Shown here one piece after another: positions 43,308 to 57,400 of a DNA stretch of 64,000 bases. Source of the stretch: Zobellia russellii. Lineage in GTDB: Bacteria > Bacteroidota > Bacteroidia > Flavobacteriales > Flavobacteriaceae. Location of the stretch: contig NZ_JACSOI010000001.1 of NCBI RefSeq assembly GCF_018728565.1, positions 372,001 to 436,000 on the forward strand, written 5' to 3'. The notes beneath the pieces are model-generated. The model was given only the letters and a program-made list of their open reading frames with translations, was not told where the DNA came from and made no database searches. Made by a program: the position numbers and the translations under genes. The first letter of the stretch is position 1; each line of letters opens with the position of its first letter.

Positions 43308-45446
43308 ATGAAATTTGTAAAATACTTAGCGCTTACTCTAATGGCTGCACTGACGTTTGCAAACGTTCAGGCACAGGAGGATGACCCCGTACTTTTGTAT
43401 AGTCCGGCCCCACAGAATTTATTGAAATTCAATAGATTTTTAATCAATCCTACCTTCTCTACCGTACAGGAAGACAAGTCTTATATTAACCTTTTACACA
43501 GAAACCAATCGGTACAGTTTAAGGATAATGATCAGACTTACTTTTTGAGTTACAGTGGTAGAATAGGTGATAGAAGTGGTTTGGGTCTAAGTCTTTATAC
43601 CCAGAGTGTAGGGCCTGTTTCCAATATTGGAGTACTGGCCAACTATGCCTACGGTATAAAGTTAAGCGACAAGAGCAATTTTACATTTGGTGGAAACTTG
43701 GCCTATTATAGTACGGGCCTTGATCAGAACAATATTGACGTTATAGATACGAACGATTACCGACTTAACGGAACGGAAGACAGTAATGTGCTTTCCTTTC
43801 AGCCTGGTTTTAACTTATCCTATGGGAATATAGATTTTGGTGTTTTTGCCGAAAACCTATTTGATTATAATCTAAAAACCAGCGAGTCTTTAACAGCCTT
43901 TAGTGATAAGACCTACTCTAGCCACCTTCAATATACTCATCGGTTTAAAAAAGATGATGGCATTATGGAGGGCAGCCGTTTAATGCCGATCGCAAGAGTA
44001 CGCATCAACGGTCAAAACCGTTTGTCTGCTTCAGAAAGTGAGACCCAAGACCTATCCTATGGTGGTGGTGCAATTCTTGATCTGCCAAAATTAGGATGGT
44101 TACAAGCTGGTTATGATAGTTTTTATGGTGCCTCTGCAGGTGCCGGGTTCAACATTAACAAAAGACTCTCCCTAGGGTATACCATGGAAAAAGGTTTTGG
44201 TACCGATTTCAACAATTTTGGGGTTACCCATGAAATCTCGTTCGCCTATTCCTTTACACCAAACTTAACGGAAGACCGTGTTATGCTAGAGGATGATTAT
44301 GAAGATTCTTTAGTTGAAAACGAAGAAGTTGACAAAAATGACCTAGTAGATAACGAGGAAATAGAGGAACTAAAACGAAAGCTTGCGGAGAACGATGCCA
44401 TTATTCAAGAATTAATGTTCCGTCAAGATTCTTTGGAAAACGATCGCCAAAAAGATTTAGAGCGTCGGTTTAACATGGTAATGAGCATGGTACGTAATGA
44501 AACCAACGGCAAAAGACCAGATTTAGAAGACCGTGCCGAGAGACTATTCATGGGAACCAATGATCGTCCGTCAGTGACAAATACTGCTAGCAACCAAGAT
44601 TCTAACAACGGTATTATACCAAACAGTACATCATCTAAAACTAGTGCAACTACGGCCTTAGCAAACAATACTTCTAAGCAATCAAGGCCCACCGTTGCCA
44701 GAGATAAGGTACAACAAACCACATCTAATACATCTACATCTGCAACAACTTCAACAGTTGCGGACAGAGGCAACGTAAAGAGTAGAAAATTCAAAAACCT
44801 AGAGGGAGTTAAGGATGGATATTATGTAGTAGCCAACGTTTACAAAGGTGGGCAGTACATGGATAAATTCATTAACAAACTTAATGGTGAAGGGTTTTCT
44901 TCGGATTATATAGCAAATCCGGATAACGGCCTAAAATACGTGTATTTGCAACGTTATGATACATGGGACGAAGCTGTAGCCGCCCATAATAGTAGTATGA
45001 ACGGTACTTATGACGGTGCCCTTTGGATTATGGATGTTGATAACCGTTACACGAACGAAGCCTATGCTTCTAACGTAAACAAATTAAAAGAAAAATCTGC
45101 CAAGTACGATACCGACGTTCTACAAACAAATACCGTAGTAAAAGACCAAGTGGTATCTAACGAGTTAACTTCTAAAACTCACAAAATAGATGGTATTGGT
45201 TCTGGTTATTACATCATAGCCAATGTATTTGCAAACCCTAAGAATGCAAATCGTTTTGTGAAGCTATTAAATTCTTACGGGCTTAGTGCCAGTTATTTTA
45301 TAAACCCCGAAAACAACTGGAGGTATGTATACCTAAAAAGACACCAATCTTGGAACAATGCCCTACTATCCTACTATACCAACCTAAATGATGCGTACAA
45401 TGACAAAATGTGGATTATGCGCGTCAGACCAAATCTACTGGCATAA
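43308..45446 (+). CDS. sprD: SprD-like PorP/SprF-type protein with two C-terminal SPOR-like modules
   Basis: 712 residues. A signal peptide (1-22, ending NVQAQ) is followed by a PorP/SprF-type beta-barrel region (about 23-325; FLINPTFSTV, GLGLSLYTQ, ISFAYSFTP). An acidic linker and coiled coil (about 330-400), a Ser/Thr/Asn-rich linker (about 405-485) and two SPOR-like modules at about 494-581 (GVKDGYYVVANVY) and 624-711 (GIGSGYYIIANVF) complete it. PorP/SprF proteins help attach or localise T9SS cargo at the outer membrane. SPOR domains normally bind glycan strands of peptidoglycan, so this protein may link the outer membrane to the wall. The stop directly abuts the ATG of the giant adhesin gene (TAA-ATG). 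Confidence 0.75.
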   Translation: MKFVKYLALTLMAALTFANVQAQEDDPVLLYSPAPQNLLKFNRFLINPTFSTVQEDKSYINLLHRNQSVQFKDNDQTYFLSYSGRIGDRSGLGLSLYTQSVGPVSNIGVLANYAYGIKLSDKSNFTFGGNLAYYSTGLDQNNIDVIDTNDYRLNGTEDSNVLSFQPGFNLSYGNIDFGVFAENLFDYNLKTSESLTAFSDKTYSSHLQYTHRFKKDDGIMEGSRLMPIARVRINGQNRLSASESETQDLSYGGGAILDLPKLGWLQAGYDSFYGASAGAGFNINKRLSLGYTMEKGFGTDFNNFGVTHEISFAYSFTPNLTEDRVMLEDDYEDSLVENEEVDKNDLVDNEEIEELKRKLAENDAIIQELMFRQDSLENDRQKDLERRFNMVMSMVRNETNGKRPDLEDRAERLFMGTNDRPSVTNTASNQDSNNGIIPNSTSSKTSATTALANNTSKQSRPTVARDKVQQTTSNTSTSATTSTVADRGNVKSRKFKNLEGVKDGYYVVANVYKGGQYMDKFINKLNGEGFSSDYIANPDNGLKYVYLQRYDTWDEAVAAHNSSMNGTYDGALWIMDVDNRYTNEAYASNVNKLKEKSAKYDTDVLQTNTVVKDQVVSNELTSKTHKIDGIGSGYYIIANVFANPKNANRFVKLLNSYGLSASYFINPENNWRYVYLKRHQSWNNALLSYYTNLNDAYNDKMWIMRVRPNLLA

Positions 45447-48400
45447 ATGATACCAAAATCCTTAAAAAAAATACTTGCGGGCGCTCTGTTTTTATATGCA
45501 TTTGCAGGATTTTCCCAAGAATACAACTCCTTTGAAGTTCGTTATCAGAACAACATTAAAGGAGACTTGACCTTTATTTCAAACAGTATTGTTAATAGAG
45601 ATGGGGGCACATCTGCCACAGAACCTGAAGACCCCTATAACAACCTTAACAACAATGGTAACTATTGGCCATCCAGTAATCGAAACCCTGAAACAGGAGG
45701 ATACTACAATTCGAACGATTACAAAAATATGCAGTATATAGATGTAGATTCTGATGCTACTACATTTAGTTCTAGTACGGCAACATTTACTTTTCCGAAT
45801 GCCGACTGTAATCTTATTAGATATGCTGGTCTTTACTGGTCGGCTACCTATCCTAGGGATGATACTGCAGACCCGGTTGGCACACCAAGAGATTATGAAA
45901 TTGATGAAATCAAATTTAAAGTACCAGGAGGTACCTATGTAGATATTACCGCAGACGAAATACTGTATGACGGTTTAACCAACACACAGTTAAGCGCAAA
46001 CGCACCTTACGCCTGTTACGCAGATGTAACCGGCTTAATAACTCCCTTGACAAATCCTGAGGGAGATTATACCATTGCCAACATACCAAGTGCACAGGGC
46101 TATGGGATTACACCAAGTGGGAGAGGCAGAATGACCGGTGGAGCAGCTGGTGGTTGGACTTTAGTTATTGTTTATGAAAACCCCAACCTTACTGGTAAAC
46201 TCATTACCACTTTTGATGGTTTCGCACGTGTAACGGGAAGTTCAAGTGTAAATATTAACTATTCTGGATTTAATACTATTCCTGTTGGCCCAGTAACAGC
46301 GAACATTGGAGCTGGAGCACTTGAAGGTGATTATGGAATAGTAAGAGATTATCTAAGAATAAGAGCGGCTAGCAACGGTGGGTTTACCACACTAAGCAAT
46401 GGCACCAATCCATCAAATAACTTTTTTAATAGTAATATTACCCTTAACGGTGTTCATGCGGCCAATAGAAATCCTTTTAGTCGCAATACACTAGGCTATG
46501 ACAGTGATCTATTCAACCTAAACAATCCTACAAATTCGGTTATCCCCAATAACGAAACGGCCGCCACATTCAGGTTTCAAACCAATGGTGACCAATACTA
46601 TCCATTTTTCAACTCTTTCAACATTGAAATCATTGAACCGGATATTGTACTTGAGAAAAAAGTAGAAGATATTGCAGGTAACGACATCACCGGACAAGGT
46701 GTAAACTTAGGTCAAATTTTAGATTATGTTCTAACCTTTCAAAATACCGGAAATGATGATGCCGTAAATTATACCATTCGTGATATATTACCCATAAATG
46801 TTACGTTGGACGAGGCAAACCTAGACATGCCAACGGGAACTACATATACCTATGACCCAGCAACAAGAGAGGTAGATTTTTTCATTCCTAACAGATTTGT
46901 TGAAGTAGGAGATACACCTGGACAAATACGTATGCGTGTTCAAGTAGCTCAAAACTGCTTTGATTTTATAGATGCATGTACGGACCTGATTGAGAATTTA
47001 GCTTATTCCACCTACGAAGGAGAAATAAACAATAACCGCATTACGGATGACCCTAGTGTATCTGATTTTGATAACTGTGGATTTGTAACTCCAGGTGCTA
47101 CCAACTTCCTTTTAGACGACCTTTCGGACTGTAATTTTACAAGAACGGTACAACTTTGTGGATTAAATGCCCTATTAGATGCCGGAGATAATTTTGATGA
47201 TTACGTTTGGGTTAGAGATGAAAACGGAAATGGCCAAATAGATGCCTCGGACCCTGTTCTAAACGATGGAGACCCAGACAATGATCAAAGCACATTAGAA
47301 GTAACCCAGGTAGGCACTTACATTGTAGACAAAATTGTTGCCGACCCTTGTAAAGGTTTTAAAGAAATTATTGTTGTTGAACGATATGGTACAACGCAAA
47401 CCAATCCGTTAGTTGAATATTTCAATGATATAAACAGCGATGCAGACCCTACTAACGATATTCAAGGCGAAATTGTTGAATGTAGTATTGATGGTGATTT
47501 ATTGCCCAAATTCTTCCTTTGTGGCTCCGCGGATGTTCAGCCTATTCAATTGAATATACTAGATGCTCAAAGTATTTCTTGGGAAAGATTGGATGAAGGT
47601 AGTTGTCTTGCAGCTCCTGACGATTGTGCCAACAAAAACCTTACCTGTACATGGAATCAAGTAGAAACAGGAAGCGATTACAATGCGGACACAGCAGGAA
47701 AATACCGTTTGGTTATAAATTATACCAATGGGTGTTTTAGCAGATTTTATTTTGATGTTTTCCAGAATAATCTAAACATTCTTTACAATGATAGAGACAT
47801 TATTTGTTCTACGGATGGTAACATCACTATAACCAATTTAGGAAGCAATTATGGTTACCAGTTAGTAGACGTAGCCAATAATGCTATTGTAGTTCCTTTT
47901 AGTGCCAACAACGGTCCTAGCTTTGATATTTCTACCAATGGAGCCTATAGAGTAGACGTTACCCAATTGGACAGTTCAGGAAATCCTATTCCAGATGCCT
48001 GTATTTTTAGCACTCCGGACATTGGAATCCTTGATAGGGATTTTCAAGTAGACGTAACTACAACCCCATCTAATTGTAATGCTCAGGGTATTATCAAAAT
48101 AGATGTACTTAATGTTGAGCCCAATTATAACTATGTTCTAAGAAGAAGCGATGGAACCCTAATTGACGATGAAACCGCTCAGCCGGACAATACGCATTCT
48201 TTTGATGTAAACCCAGGGGATTATACCATTGAAGTTTCTACTCAAGACGGGTGTACGTATTCCGAAGATGTAACGGTAACCCGTACACCAGACCCAACAG
48301 TTACAGCGGTTACCACAAGAGACATTGGTTGTACAGCCGGTACCATTCAACTTACAGGAAGCGGAGGACTTCCCAATCCTGATTATTCCTATGCTATTTG

Positions 48401-51400
48401 GAGCAAAAACGGAACGAATTTATATGCCGATGTAGCTTCAATTCCGGGTGATGCGTATGATACCAATCCTATATTTTCTTTCGGATGGAGAGATACCGAT
48501 GCCGATGATATTGATGAATATTTCCCCGGAGAAGACGGTGATTATGTTTTTGTAATCGTAGATTCTAACAACTGTTTCGCCTTTTCCAATGAAGTAACTA
48601 TAAACGATAATGGGGCAATGACTTTAGATTCCATTACCGAAACTTCGCCTTCATGTAGTGGAGATTCGGACGGAGCGATAACTATAAATACAACAGGTGG
48701 TGTAGCCCCGTACGAGTTCAGTATAGATGGCGGAACTACTACTCAAGGAACACCAAACTTTGTTAACCTTATTGCAGGCACTTATGAAGTATTTGTAACG
48801 GATTCTTCAGGTTGTAGTTTTTCTCAAACCATAAACCTAACCGAACCTTTTCCTCTTAGTGCTTCTGCGGGTGTTTCCAGAGATGCAACCTGCGACCCCA
48901 ACGGCGCAGAAGTAAGAGTAACTAATGTTACGGGAGGTACAGCTCCATATGAATATAGTTTTGATGGTGGTGCAAGCTACAGTGCATCAAGTACGGCTAC
49001 ACTTCCTCCGGGAGATTATACGGTAATTGTTAGAGATGCTTCATGTGAATTTCCTATGAACGTTACCGTAGAGGACGTCCCTGATGAGCCAGAAGTAACC
49101 CTTACTCCAGAGGTAAGTTATGATTGTGACGGGTTGGCAACTGTAACGGCAACACCAAACATTACAACGTACAACTATACTTATGCCTTAGATGGTGTTC
49201 CAAATTCACCGGACCCTACGAGCAATGTGTTCCTTAATGTAGGACCAGGAACCTATACGGTAAGTACAAACTATAGCTCACAGACGCCGCCAACACCAAG
49301 TATATTACTTAGTGAAGATTTTGGAAGTGGAGCAACTATTCCTAGTCCAAATACGAACGGATACACTTATGAAGATCAAACTAATAATGCCCCAGGTGAT
49401 TCAAATAGTAATGTAAATGATTTTGAATACACAGTAACAAGTGACATTGTTGCTCCCTTTGGCACATGGATAAACCCAATAGATCATACAACTGGTACGC
49501 GTACAGGCCAAGGTCGCTATTTGGTAATGAATGTAGGTACGCCAACGCCAACTCAAATCATCTATTCTAAACAGATAAATGATGTAATACCTAATCAAGA
49601 TTTAAGTGTTACCCTATATGTTATGAACCTTCTGCGGCAAGGTACCGGTGGTCTTGACCCCAACTTAACAATAGAAATAAGAGAAACCGGAACAACAAAT
49701 GTTGTTCAATCCATACGCACCGGTGAAATTGCAAAAAATACAGGATCTAATGATTGGGTAGAGTTTACGGCTACCCTTAACCCAGGTGCAAATACAACTC
49801 TGGATTTTGTAATTAGATCTGAAGTTAACGGAAATGGCGGTAACGATTTTGCACTTGATGATATAGTGATACATCAAGTACCGGAAGTTTGTGAACAAAC
49901 TGTAGAAACTGCGGTTACCGTTGTTGCTGGCAATGTATTTACCGCAAATATTACTGGCTCTACAGACGCAAGTTGTAACGGACTAAGCGATGGCTCAATA
50001 ACATTTGAAGTTGAAAACTTTAACGCAGCCGGATTTGAATATTCTATAGACGGTGGTGCTTTTATAGCCTCAACAACTTCACCGGTTACTTCTGCTTCAA
50101 CCCTTGGTGCTGGTTCTCATACTTTGGTGGTTAGAAAAGCAGATGAAACAACATGTTCAAGAACGCTTACACAGACTATTAGCGCACCAGATGCACTGGA
50201 AGCATTTGCTTCAATTACAACCGAATTAAGTTGTACCAATGGTGGAGCTACCATAACAGCTAGTGTTACCGGTGGTACTGCTGCTTACGAATACCAATTG
50301 GAAGATAACCTGGGTGCGATAGTTGGGACTAATGACTTTGCTACTAATGGTGCCAACACTGTCTTTTCCGGTTTAGCTGCAGGTGATTATATTGTTCGTG
50401 TACGGGATGCCAATTCATGTGAAGATGCCATTGAAGCTGCTTTGACGGTGACCGCGGCAAATCCTATTACTTTTAACGTTACGCCAACGGCTTGTTATCC
50501 TGGAGGAAATACAGCTACCATTCAGGTTGATGTTACTGATGGGAATGGAGATTATACCTTCAGCATAAACGGAAACCCTTGGGTAAGCCCAACTCCAGCA
50601 AATAGTACAATACACACTTTTAGCGGTCTTTCAAACGGTACGTATACCATTAATGTTCAAGACGGACTAGGATGTACCGGTGTATTACAGAATATTACCA
50701 TTGACCCTCAATTAACGGTTAGCGCATCAGCACCTACTATTACGGCCTGCGCGACCGATACAGATATAACTATTTCTGCTTCTGGTGGGGACAATAACTA
50801 TGTGTTCGCTGTTGTAACTAATGGAACTGCAGTAACGAATAGTGATTTCAGCACTGATAATCCAGTTACAGTTTCGGCTGCAGGAGACTATGATGTGTAT
50901 GTACGTGACAACAGTGGGGGAGCAGATTACTGTTCGGCCATGTACACGATTACCGTAAACCAAGACGCTCCTATCGCAATTACCCCAACACCAACCGCTG
51001 TAACATGTTTTGGCGAGTCAAACGGTGCAATTTCAATAGTTGTAGATTCTGGTGGAAACGCGCCGTTCATGTACAGTATTGACAACGGGGTTACCTATGT
51101 AACCGAAAATAGTTTCCCTAACCTTAGCGCGGGAACTTATCCAGTACGCGTTAGAGATTCCAATAATTGTGAAACTACGCCTCAGGATGTAGTTGTTACG
51201 GAACCATCTCAATTGGTAGCAGAAGCGAGTATTACACAAAATTATACCTGCCTTGTTGATGGTGAAATTACCGTTGGAGACGTTACGCCAACAACAGGTG
51301 GGTCTGGAGATTATCAGTATTGCATAAATGGTGGAGCTTGGACAGCTGCTTCTTCAACAGGAGTGCATGCTTTCTCTGGTTTAACCGATGGTACCTACAG

Positions 51401-54400
51401 CATTAGGGTTAGGGATGCCAATGCTACTTCATGTGAGCTTACTTTGGCCGATGTTATAATTGCTCCATTACCAACAGAACCAACACTTTCTACCTCAATA
51501 ACCTACAACTGTGATGGAACAGGAAACATAACCGTTCTACCTAACGATGCTTCGTATACGTATAGCATAGATGGAGGAACGGCTCAGCCAACAAATGTTT
51601 TTAACGATATAGCTTTAGGAAGCCATACCATTACCGTAAACTATGGTAGCGATTGTACAGTTGATAGAACAGTAATCGTTGAGGACGGACATGCTTTTGA
51701 AGCTTCGATTACCGCCTTTGAAAACCTTGATTGTAATGGCGATAATTCAGGAACTATTACCATTGATGCCAATAACTATGGTACAGGTGGATATGAATAT
51801 AGCTTAAACGGAGCTGCATTTGTTGGTCCGTTTACAGCTGCAGAAGAAATTACAGGCCTTGCCGCACAAGCACATTCTATAGAAGTGCGTGATGTAGACA
51901 ATGCGGCTGCAAGTTTGCCTGGTTGTACCGTAACATTGACTCAAACATTGACCGAACCAAATGCTGTTGTCGCTTCAGCAAGTATTACTTCAGAATTTAC
52001 GTGTAATAATTCAGGTGCTACCATTACGGCTAGTGCTACAGGTGGCACTCCAACTTACGAGTATCAATTAGAAGATAATGTAGGTGGAATACTGACAGCT
52101 TATCAAACCAACACGGAATTTAACGGTGTGCCTGCAGGTGATTATATCGTAAGGGTAAGGGATACAAATTTATGTACAGATCCTATTGATTCAGCAATTA
52201 CCGTATTCGCTCCCGTTGTACCAACTTTTGATGCCACACCTACAGCCTGTTATTCAGGTACCAATGATGGTTCCATAGCTGTAAATGTTACTGCTGGTAA
52301 TGGAGGTTATAGCTTTAGTATTGATGGAGGTCCGTTTGTAGCGGCAACTCCAGTTACAGGAACAACTCACACTTTTGATAATTTAGCCAATGGCACTTAT
52401 ACCATAGATGTTAGAGATGCTTATGGATGTACGGCTGTTCAACAAACCATTACAATAGACCCACAGTTAGTAGTGTCCGTAGAGGTTGTTGATATTAGTG
52501 CGTGTAATGACGGTTCCATTACCGTTAATGCCACAGGTGGAAACGGAACCCTGGTTTACGCCATTGTACCGGCAAATACCGATCCTTCTGGTCTCTATTC
52601 AACAACTAACTTCTTAACCGTAACTACGGCCATGGCTACTGCCAACCCGGCGGGTTATGACGTATATGTTCTAGATAATAATGGGGCATCTCCATCATGT
52701 TCTTTCCTACAAGAAGATATTATCCTGACTCCCGTTGCTACGTTAACCGCAAGCGGAACAGCAACAGACCCAGAGTGTTTTGATGGTCTAGGTTCAATTG
52801 ATGCTACGGTAGGTGGAGGAACAGGTCCGTTTACATATCAATTAGTGGATTTGACTCCCGCAGATGGTATTGATTACGGAACAACAAATACTAATATATC
52901 TACCACAACATTGACTTTCAATGGTATTGGAGTAGGTGATTATGAAATTACGGTTACCGATACAAATAGTTGTACAGTTACTTCATCAACCATTACCATT
53001 AACAATGCTACAGAAATAACTGCGGATATAGATCCTATTTTACCAGCGGCATGTAATGACCCTGATCCCAATGAATACGGCTTCCGTTTTGATAATGTAA
53101 CCGCTCCTTCTGGTGGTACCATAGAATATAGTAATGATGGCGGTACTACATGGCAACTATCAAATGAACTAAGAGGTACTCTTTCAGGTACGGAGGTATT
53201 CCCTTCTATCAGAGTTACATTACCTAGTGGCACTATTTGTCAGAGAGACTTTGATAGATACATTATTCCTTATCCTTTGGATAATTTGGACATTAGTATA
53301 AGCGCGATAGTTGTAGACTGTTTTGATTTGCAAGTACGTGTTCAAGGAACCGCAGGTGTTGCTCCTTATGAATATGCCTATTCGGAAGACCCAGCCAATT
53401 TTGATCCAGCTACCACAACCTGGCAACCAGGTGGAACAGTAAATTCCAGCGGAGCTACGGTTCCAGCAGGCGAAGGTTCTTATACTTGGACCGGACTGAC
53501 ACCGGGTAGAACCTATATTTTCTATGTTAGGGATAATACGGGTTGTGTACGCCAGAGTTTAATCAATGTTAATGATCTAATTAACGAACCTATTGAAATA
53601 ACTACGGATATTACTCCTACGTGTTTTGGTTCTTCAACGGGTGAAATAGAATATACTTTGAATCCTACCATACCAAGTTCACACATGCGTTGGGAATTCT
53701 TTGAAGTAGGCAATCCTATTGCACTTCAGACTAGTGGTGGAGACATTCTTTATAACAACACTATAACCGTTAGCGGTTTGCCTGAAGGGGAGTATTATAT
53801 TGATATTGTTCAATCTGATGGAACTACAGATGCCTGTAGAGGTGGTAGCGAAAATACCTATTTACAAGAGTTACGTGCTTTAAGTGCAACACCAAACGTT
53901 ACTAGGGATATTTCGTGTAACCTACCGGGACTAATTTCAATTGATGGAATTACCGGTGGTGGCGGAGCACCATACACTTTTGATGTAACAGGACCAGCTG
54001 GTTTTACAGCATTGACCGGTACAACGGACAACCCTGTACAGATTCCTGTGAATTCCCCAGCGGGTAATTATACGGTAACTATAAATGATCAATATGGTTG
54101 TTCATTTACCATGGCCCCTGTTGCATTGACTTTATCGCCAAACCCTACTATTGATTCTATCACACAGGATAATTGTAGCGCTCCAATAGACCTTACCGTT
54201 GTTGGAAACTCAGCGGCAGGAAATATCCGTTATGCTATTGCACCGGCCGGTGACCCAGCACCAACCACATACCTAGATAATGGTGGTGTATTCAATGATA
54301 TTGCCGCAGGTTCCTATGATGTTTATATTATTGATGGAAATGGTTGTATGGCCTCACAGACAGCGTTTGTGGTTCATCCAGTACTTTCCGTTCAAGCTAG

Positions 54401-57400
54401 GCTTACTAAGCTTATAGATTGTACGGCATCACCTGAGGCAACAATTAATATTGAAGCTACATCAGGGTCGGGAAGTTATGAATATTCCATTACCAACGAT
54501 GCTGGTGCCCCTGCGGTAGCTCAAACAGCGTTCCCAGGAAATCCTTTTGATTATAGAGCGCCTTTAGCGGGTAACTATACCATCATCATTTATGATACTA
54601 ACACGCCTAACAATGCAGGTTGTAACAGAGAATTCACAATTCGTGTTCCAGACCGGCCAGAGCCGATAATCGATACAGTTACTTCTACGGATGTAACATG
54701 TAATGGAGATAGCGATGGAACAATTTCAATATCAGCTGTAGATAACGGTATCGGTCCGTTTACCTTTGAGATTACTTCTTTGGATAGTGGTGCCGTAAGC
54801 ATTGCTCCAACAAGCTTTACCAATACTTCTGCTACGTTCACAGGTCTTGCACCTACAACTACGGCCGCAGGTTATATCGTTACGGTTAGAAGTAATCCTA
54901 CTTCCAACAATTGTACAACGGATAGTGCTTCTATACTTATTGCAGAACCAGCTACTATTGCTGTAACTATGGATGCAGTAGTAGAGTTTGGTTGTACTAC
55001 GGCTAACAATCAAAATGATGCGATCATCTCTGTGGCAAGTGCAACAGGTGGTTCAAACGCATTCGTACGTTATGAATTCATTAAAAATGATAATCCTAAT
55101 ACAGTTCCTGTAGAAGCTGATATTGTAGTTCAAAATGGTTCTAACGATACCTATATTGAAACCGATCTATTAGGTGGAGCTTATACGATTAATGTCTATG
55201 ACGATAAGGGTTGTGTGGGCACGACCAACGCCACAATTGCTCCTTTTGTTGAAATCAGTAATACTACGGTTACCATTGATACGGATGTAAGCTGTAACCC
55301 TGGCAATGATGCCGAAGTTACTATAGGTGTAACCCTAACGCCTCCATCGGGAACTCCAACTCTTGAATATTCAGTTGTTGGAACGGACAATGCGTATAGT
55401 GTATTAAATCAAACTAATAATTTATTTACCGGAATAGGGGTAGGAAACTATGAAGTGACCGTTACCAATACGGATACCGGATGTTTTGTACAAACTACTT
55501 TTGAAATTGAAGACCCAAATACATTTGAAATCGATGCTACCACTGTTGATGTAGTATGTAATGGAGACGATGGTTCTGTTAGCTTTACCATAAGCGATAG
55601 TACCAACCCATATACTGGAGGTTTCACATGGCAAATATATAATTCGCAAGGTACGGCTACCACGGGTGATGATACCATCATTGCAGGTGCTACTGGAACT
55701 TCGGCCAATGTAGGTCCCACAACACCATTTAACATTGGCGCGGGCGAGTACCGCGTTGAGGTTACCCAAGATAGTAATCCTTCTTGTGTTGCTTCCGAGT
55801 TATTTACCATTGCAGGTCCTAGTGACCCAATTAGCGCAAACAGAATATTTACCGATATCACTTGCGTACCAGGTAACAACGGTACCATTACCATTACCGA
55901 TGTTACCGGTGGGTGGGGCGGTTATTCGTATCTGATTTTTGATGCGGCAGGTCCTGTTATTGACACTAACGATTCTGCGAACTATACTTCAAACCAGAAA
56001 GAAGAAAACCTTACTGCGGCTACCTATGAAGTTTGGGTTATGGATTCTAGAGGATGTGCTGAGCAATTGGCAGATGTTATTCTTGTTGATCCATCACCGA
56101 TTACTGCAGATTTGAGAATCAATCAGCCTAACTGTACCGACTTAGAAGGTGAAATTGAAGTTATTAACGTAATGAACGGTCAGGGTAGCAACTACAGTTA
56201 CCAATTACAGCTATTCAACACTGGTACTTCTGCTTTTGAAGATATGAGACCCATACAAACCACAGCTATATTTAGCGGCTTAGGTGCAGGCGAATATCAA
56301 GTAGTTGTTAGTGACCAATGGGGCTGTGTAGGTACAACAAGTACAAGCATTGACTTACACGAACCTATTTCACCATTGGCATCCGTAGTTAAAACTATTG
56401 ATTGTTCTACAACAGATCCCGGTGGACAGATTACCATTTCACAAACAGGTGGTTCTGGAAGCTTCAGATATGATGTACAATATCCACTGTCTGCTCCAGC
56501 TACGGTAGATGATACTAACAATACGGGTATTTTTACAAATCTTACACAAGTAGGAGATTATGTATTTACCATTACCGATTTAGACCCGAACCACGGTTGT
56601 AGTACAACTATAACACAACGTTTGGAAACAGCGGTAATTCCTGTACTGAACGTAGATTCTTCTACCAACGTAACTTGTAATGGCTTAGATGATGGAACAA
56701 TTTCCGTAAGTGTTACCGATAATGGAGTAGGACCATATACCTTCCGTATTATCACGGGACCAGGTAGTTCGGCTACTTTCCCAATAGCGGCAACATCATC
56801 TACGACAACATCTGCTTTCTTTGATGGACTTGAAGGTTCTATTGCCGGAATAACTTATACTATTGAAGCAAGAGGGGCTAACAACTGTGCTATAACAACA
56901 GATGTTACTATTACGGAATTAGATGTTATTACCGTAGATCCTATTAACATTGTTCAGTATGGTTGTACTGTTGGAAACAATGGAAACAACGCTAGTGTGT
57001 CATTTACAAATGCATCAGGTGGAACGGGTACTTTCAATAGATATGTATTTATCCGAGATGGAAGTGTAGTTCAAGATGGTTCGAACACAACTTATTTTGA
57101 AACTGATGGTCTGGGTGGTATCTATGAAATTAGAGTATATGATAATGCTGGATGTTCTGCTCTATCAGCCACAGACACTGTTTTACCTTTTGTAGAAATT
57201 AGTGATGCAACGGTTACAACTACCCAAGAAGCTGCTTGTTCTCCATTGAACAATGGCCAAATAGAAGTTGGTGTAACGGTTAGCCCAGCTACCGCAACTC
57301 CTAACTTGGAATATGTTGTAACGGGAATAAACGTTACCTATGCACAGACCATTACTTCTACCAATAATCCTGAAACATTTACAGGTTTGGAAGTTGGAAA

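Noticed and set aside
44423-44794. A 123-residue antisense frame within the sprD-like gene
   Set aside because: A shadow of the low-complexity Ser/Thr/Asn linker of the sense protein; no ribosome-binding site or domain.
46220-46240. Another CACGTG-centred parS-like sequence
   Set aside because: Only the centre matches (GCACGTGTAAC); the arms do not form the parS palindrome, and it lies in the adhesin coding sequence.
55448-55894. A 148-residue antisense open frame inside the giant adhesin gene
   Set aside because: It lies entirely opposite the real coding frame, has no recognisable domain, and mirrors the Thr/Val-rich codon bias of the sense strand. Similar shadows occur all along the gene.
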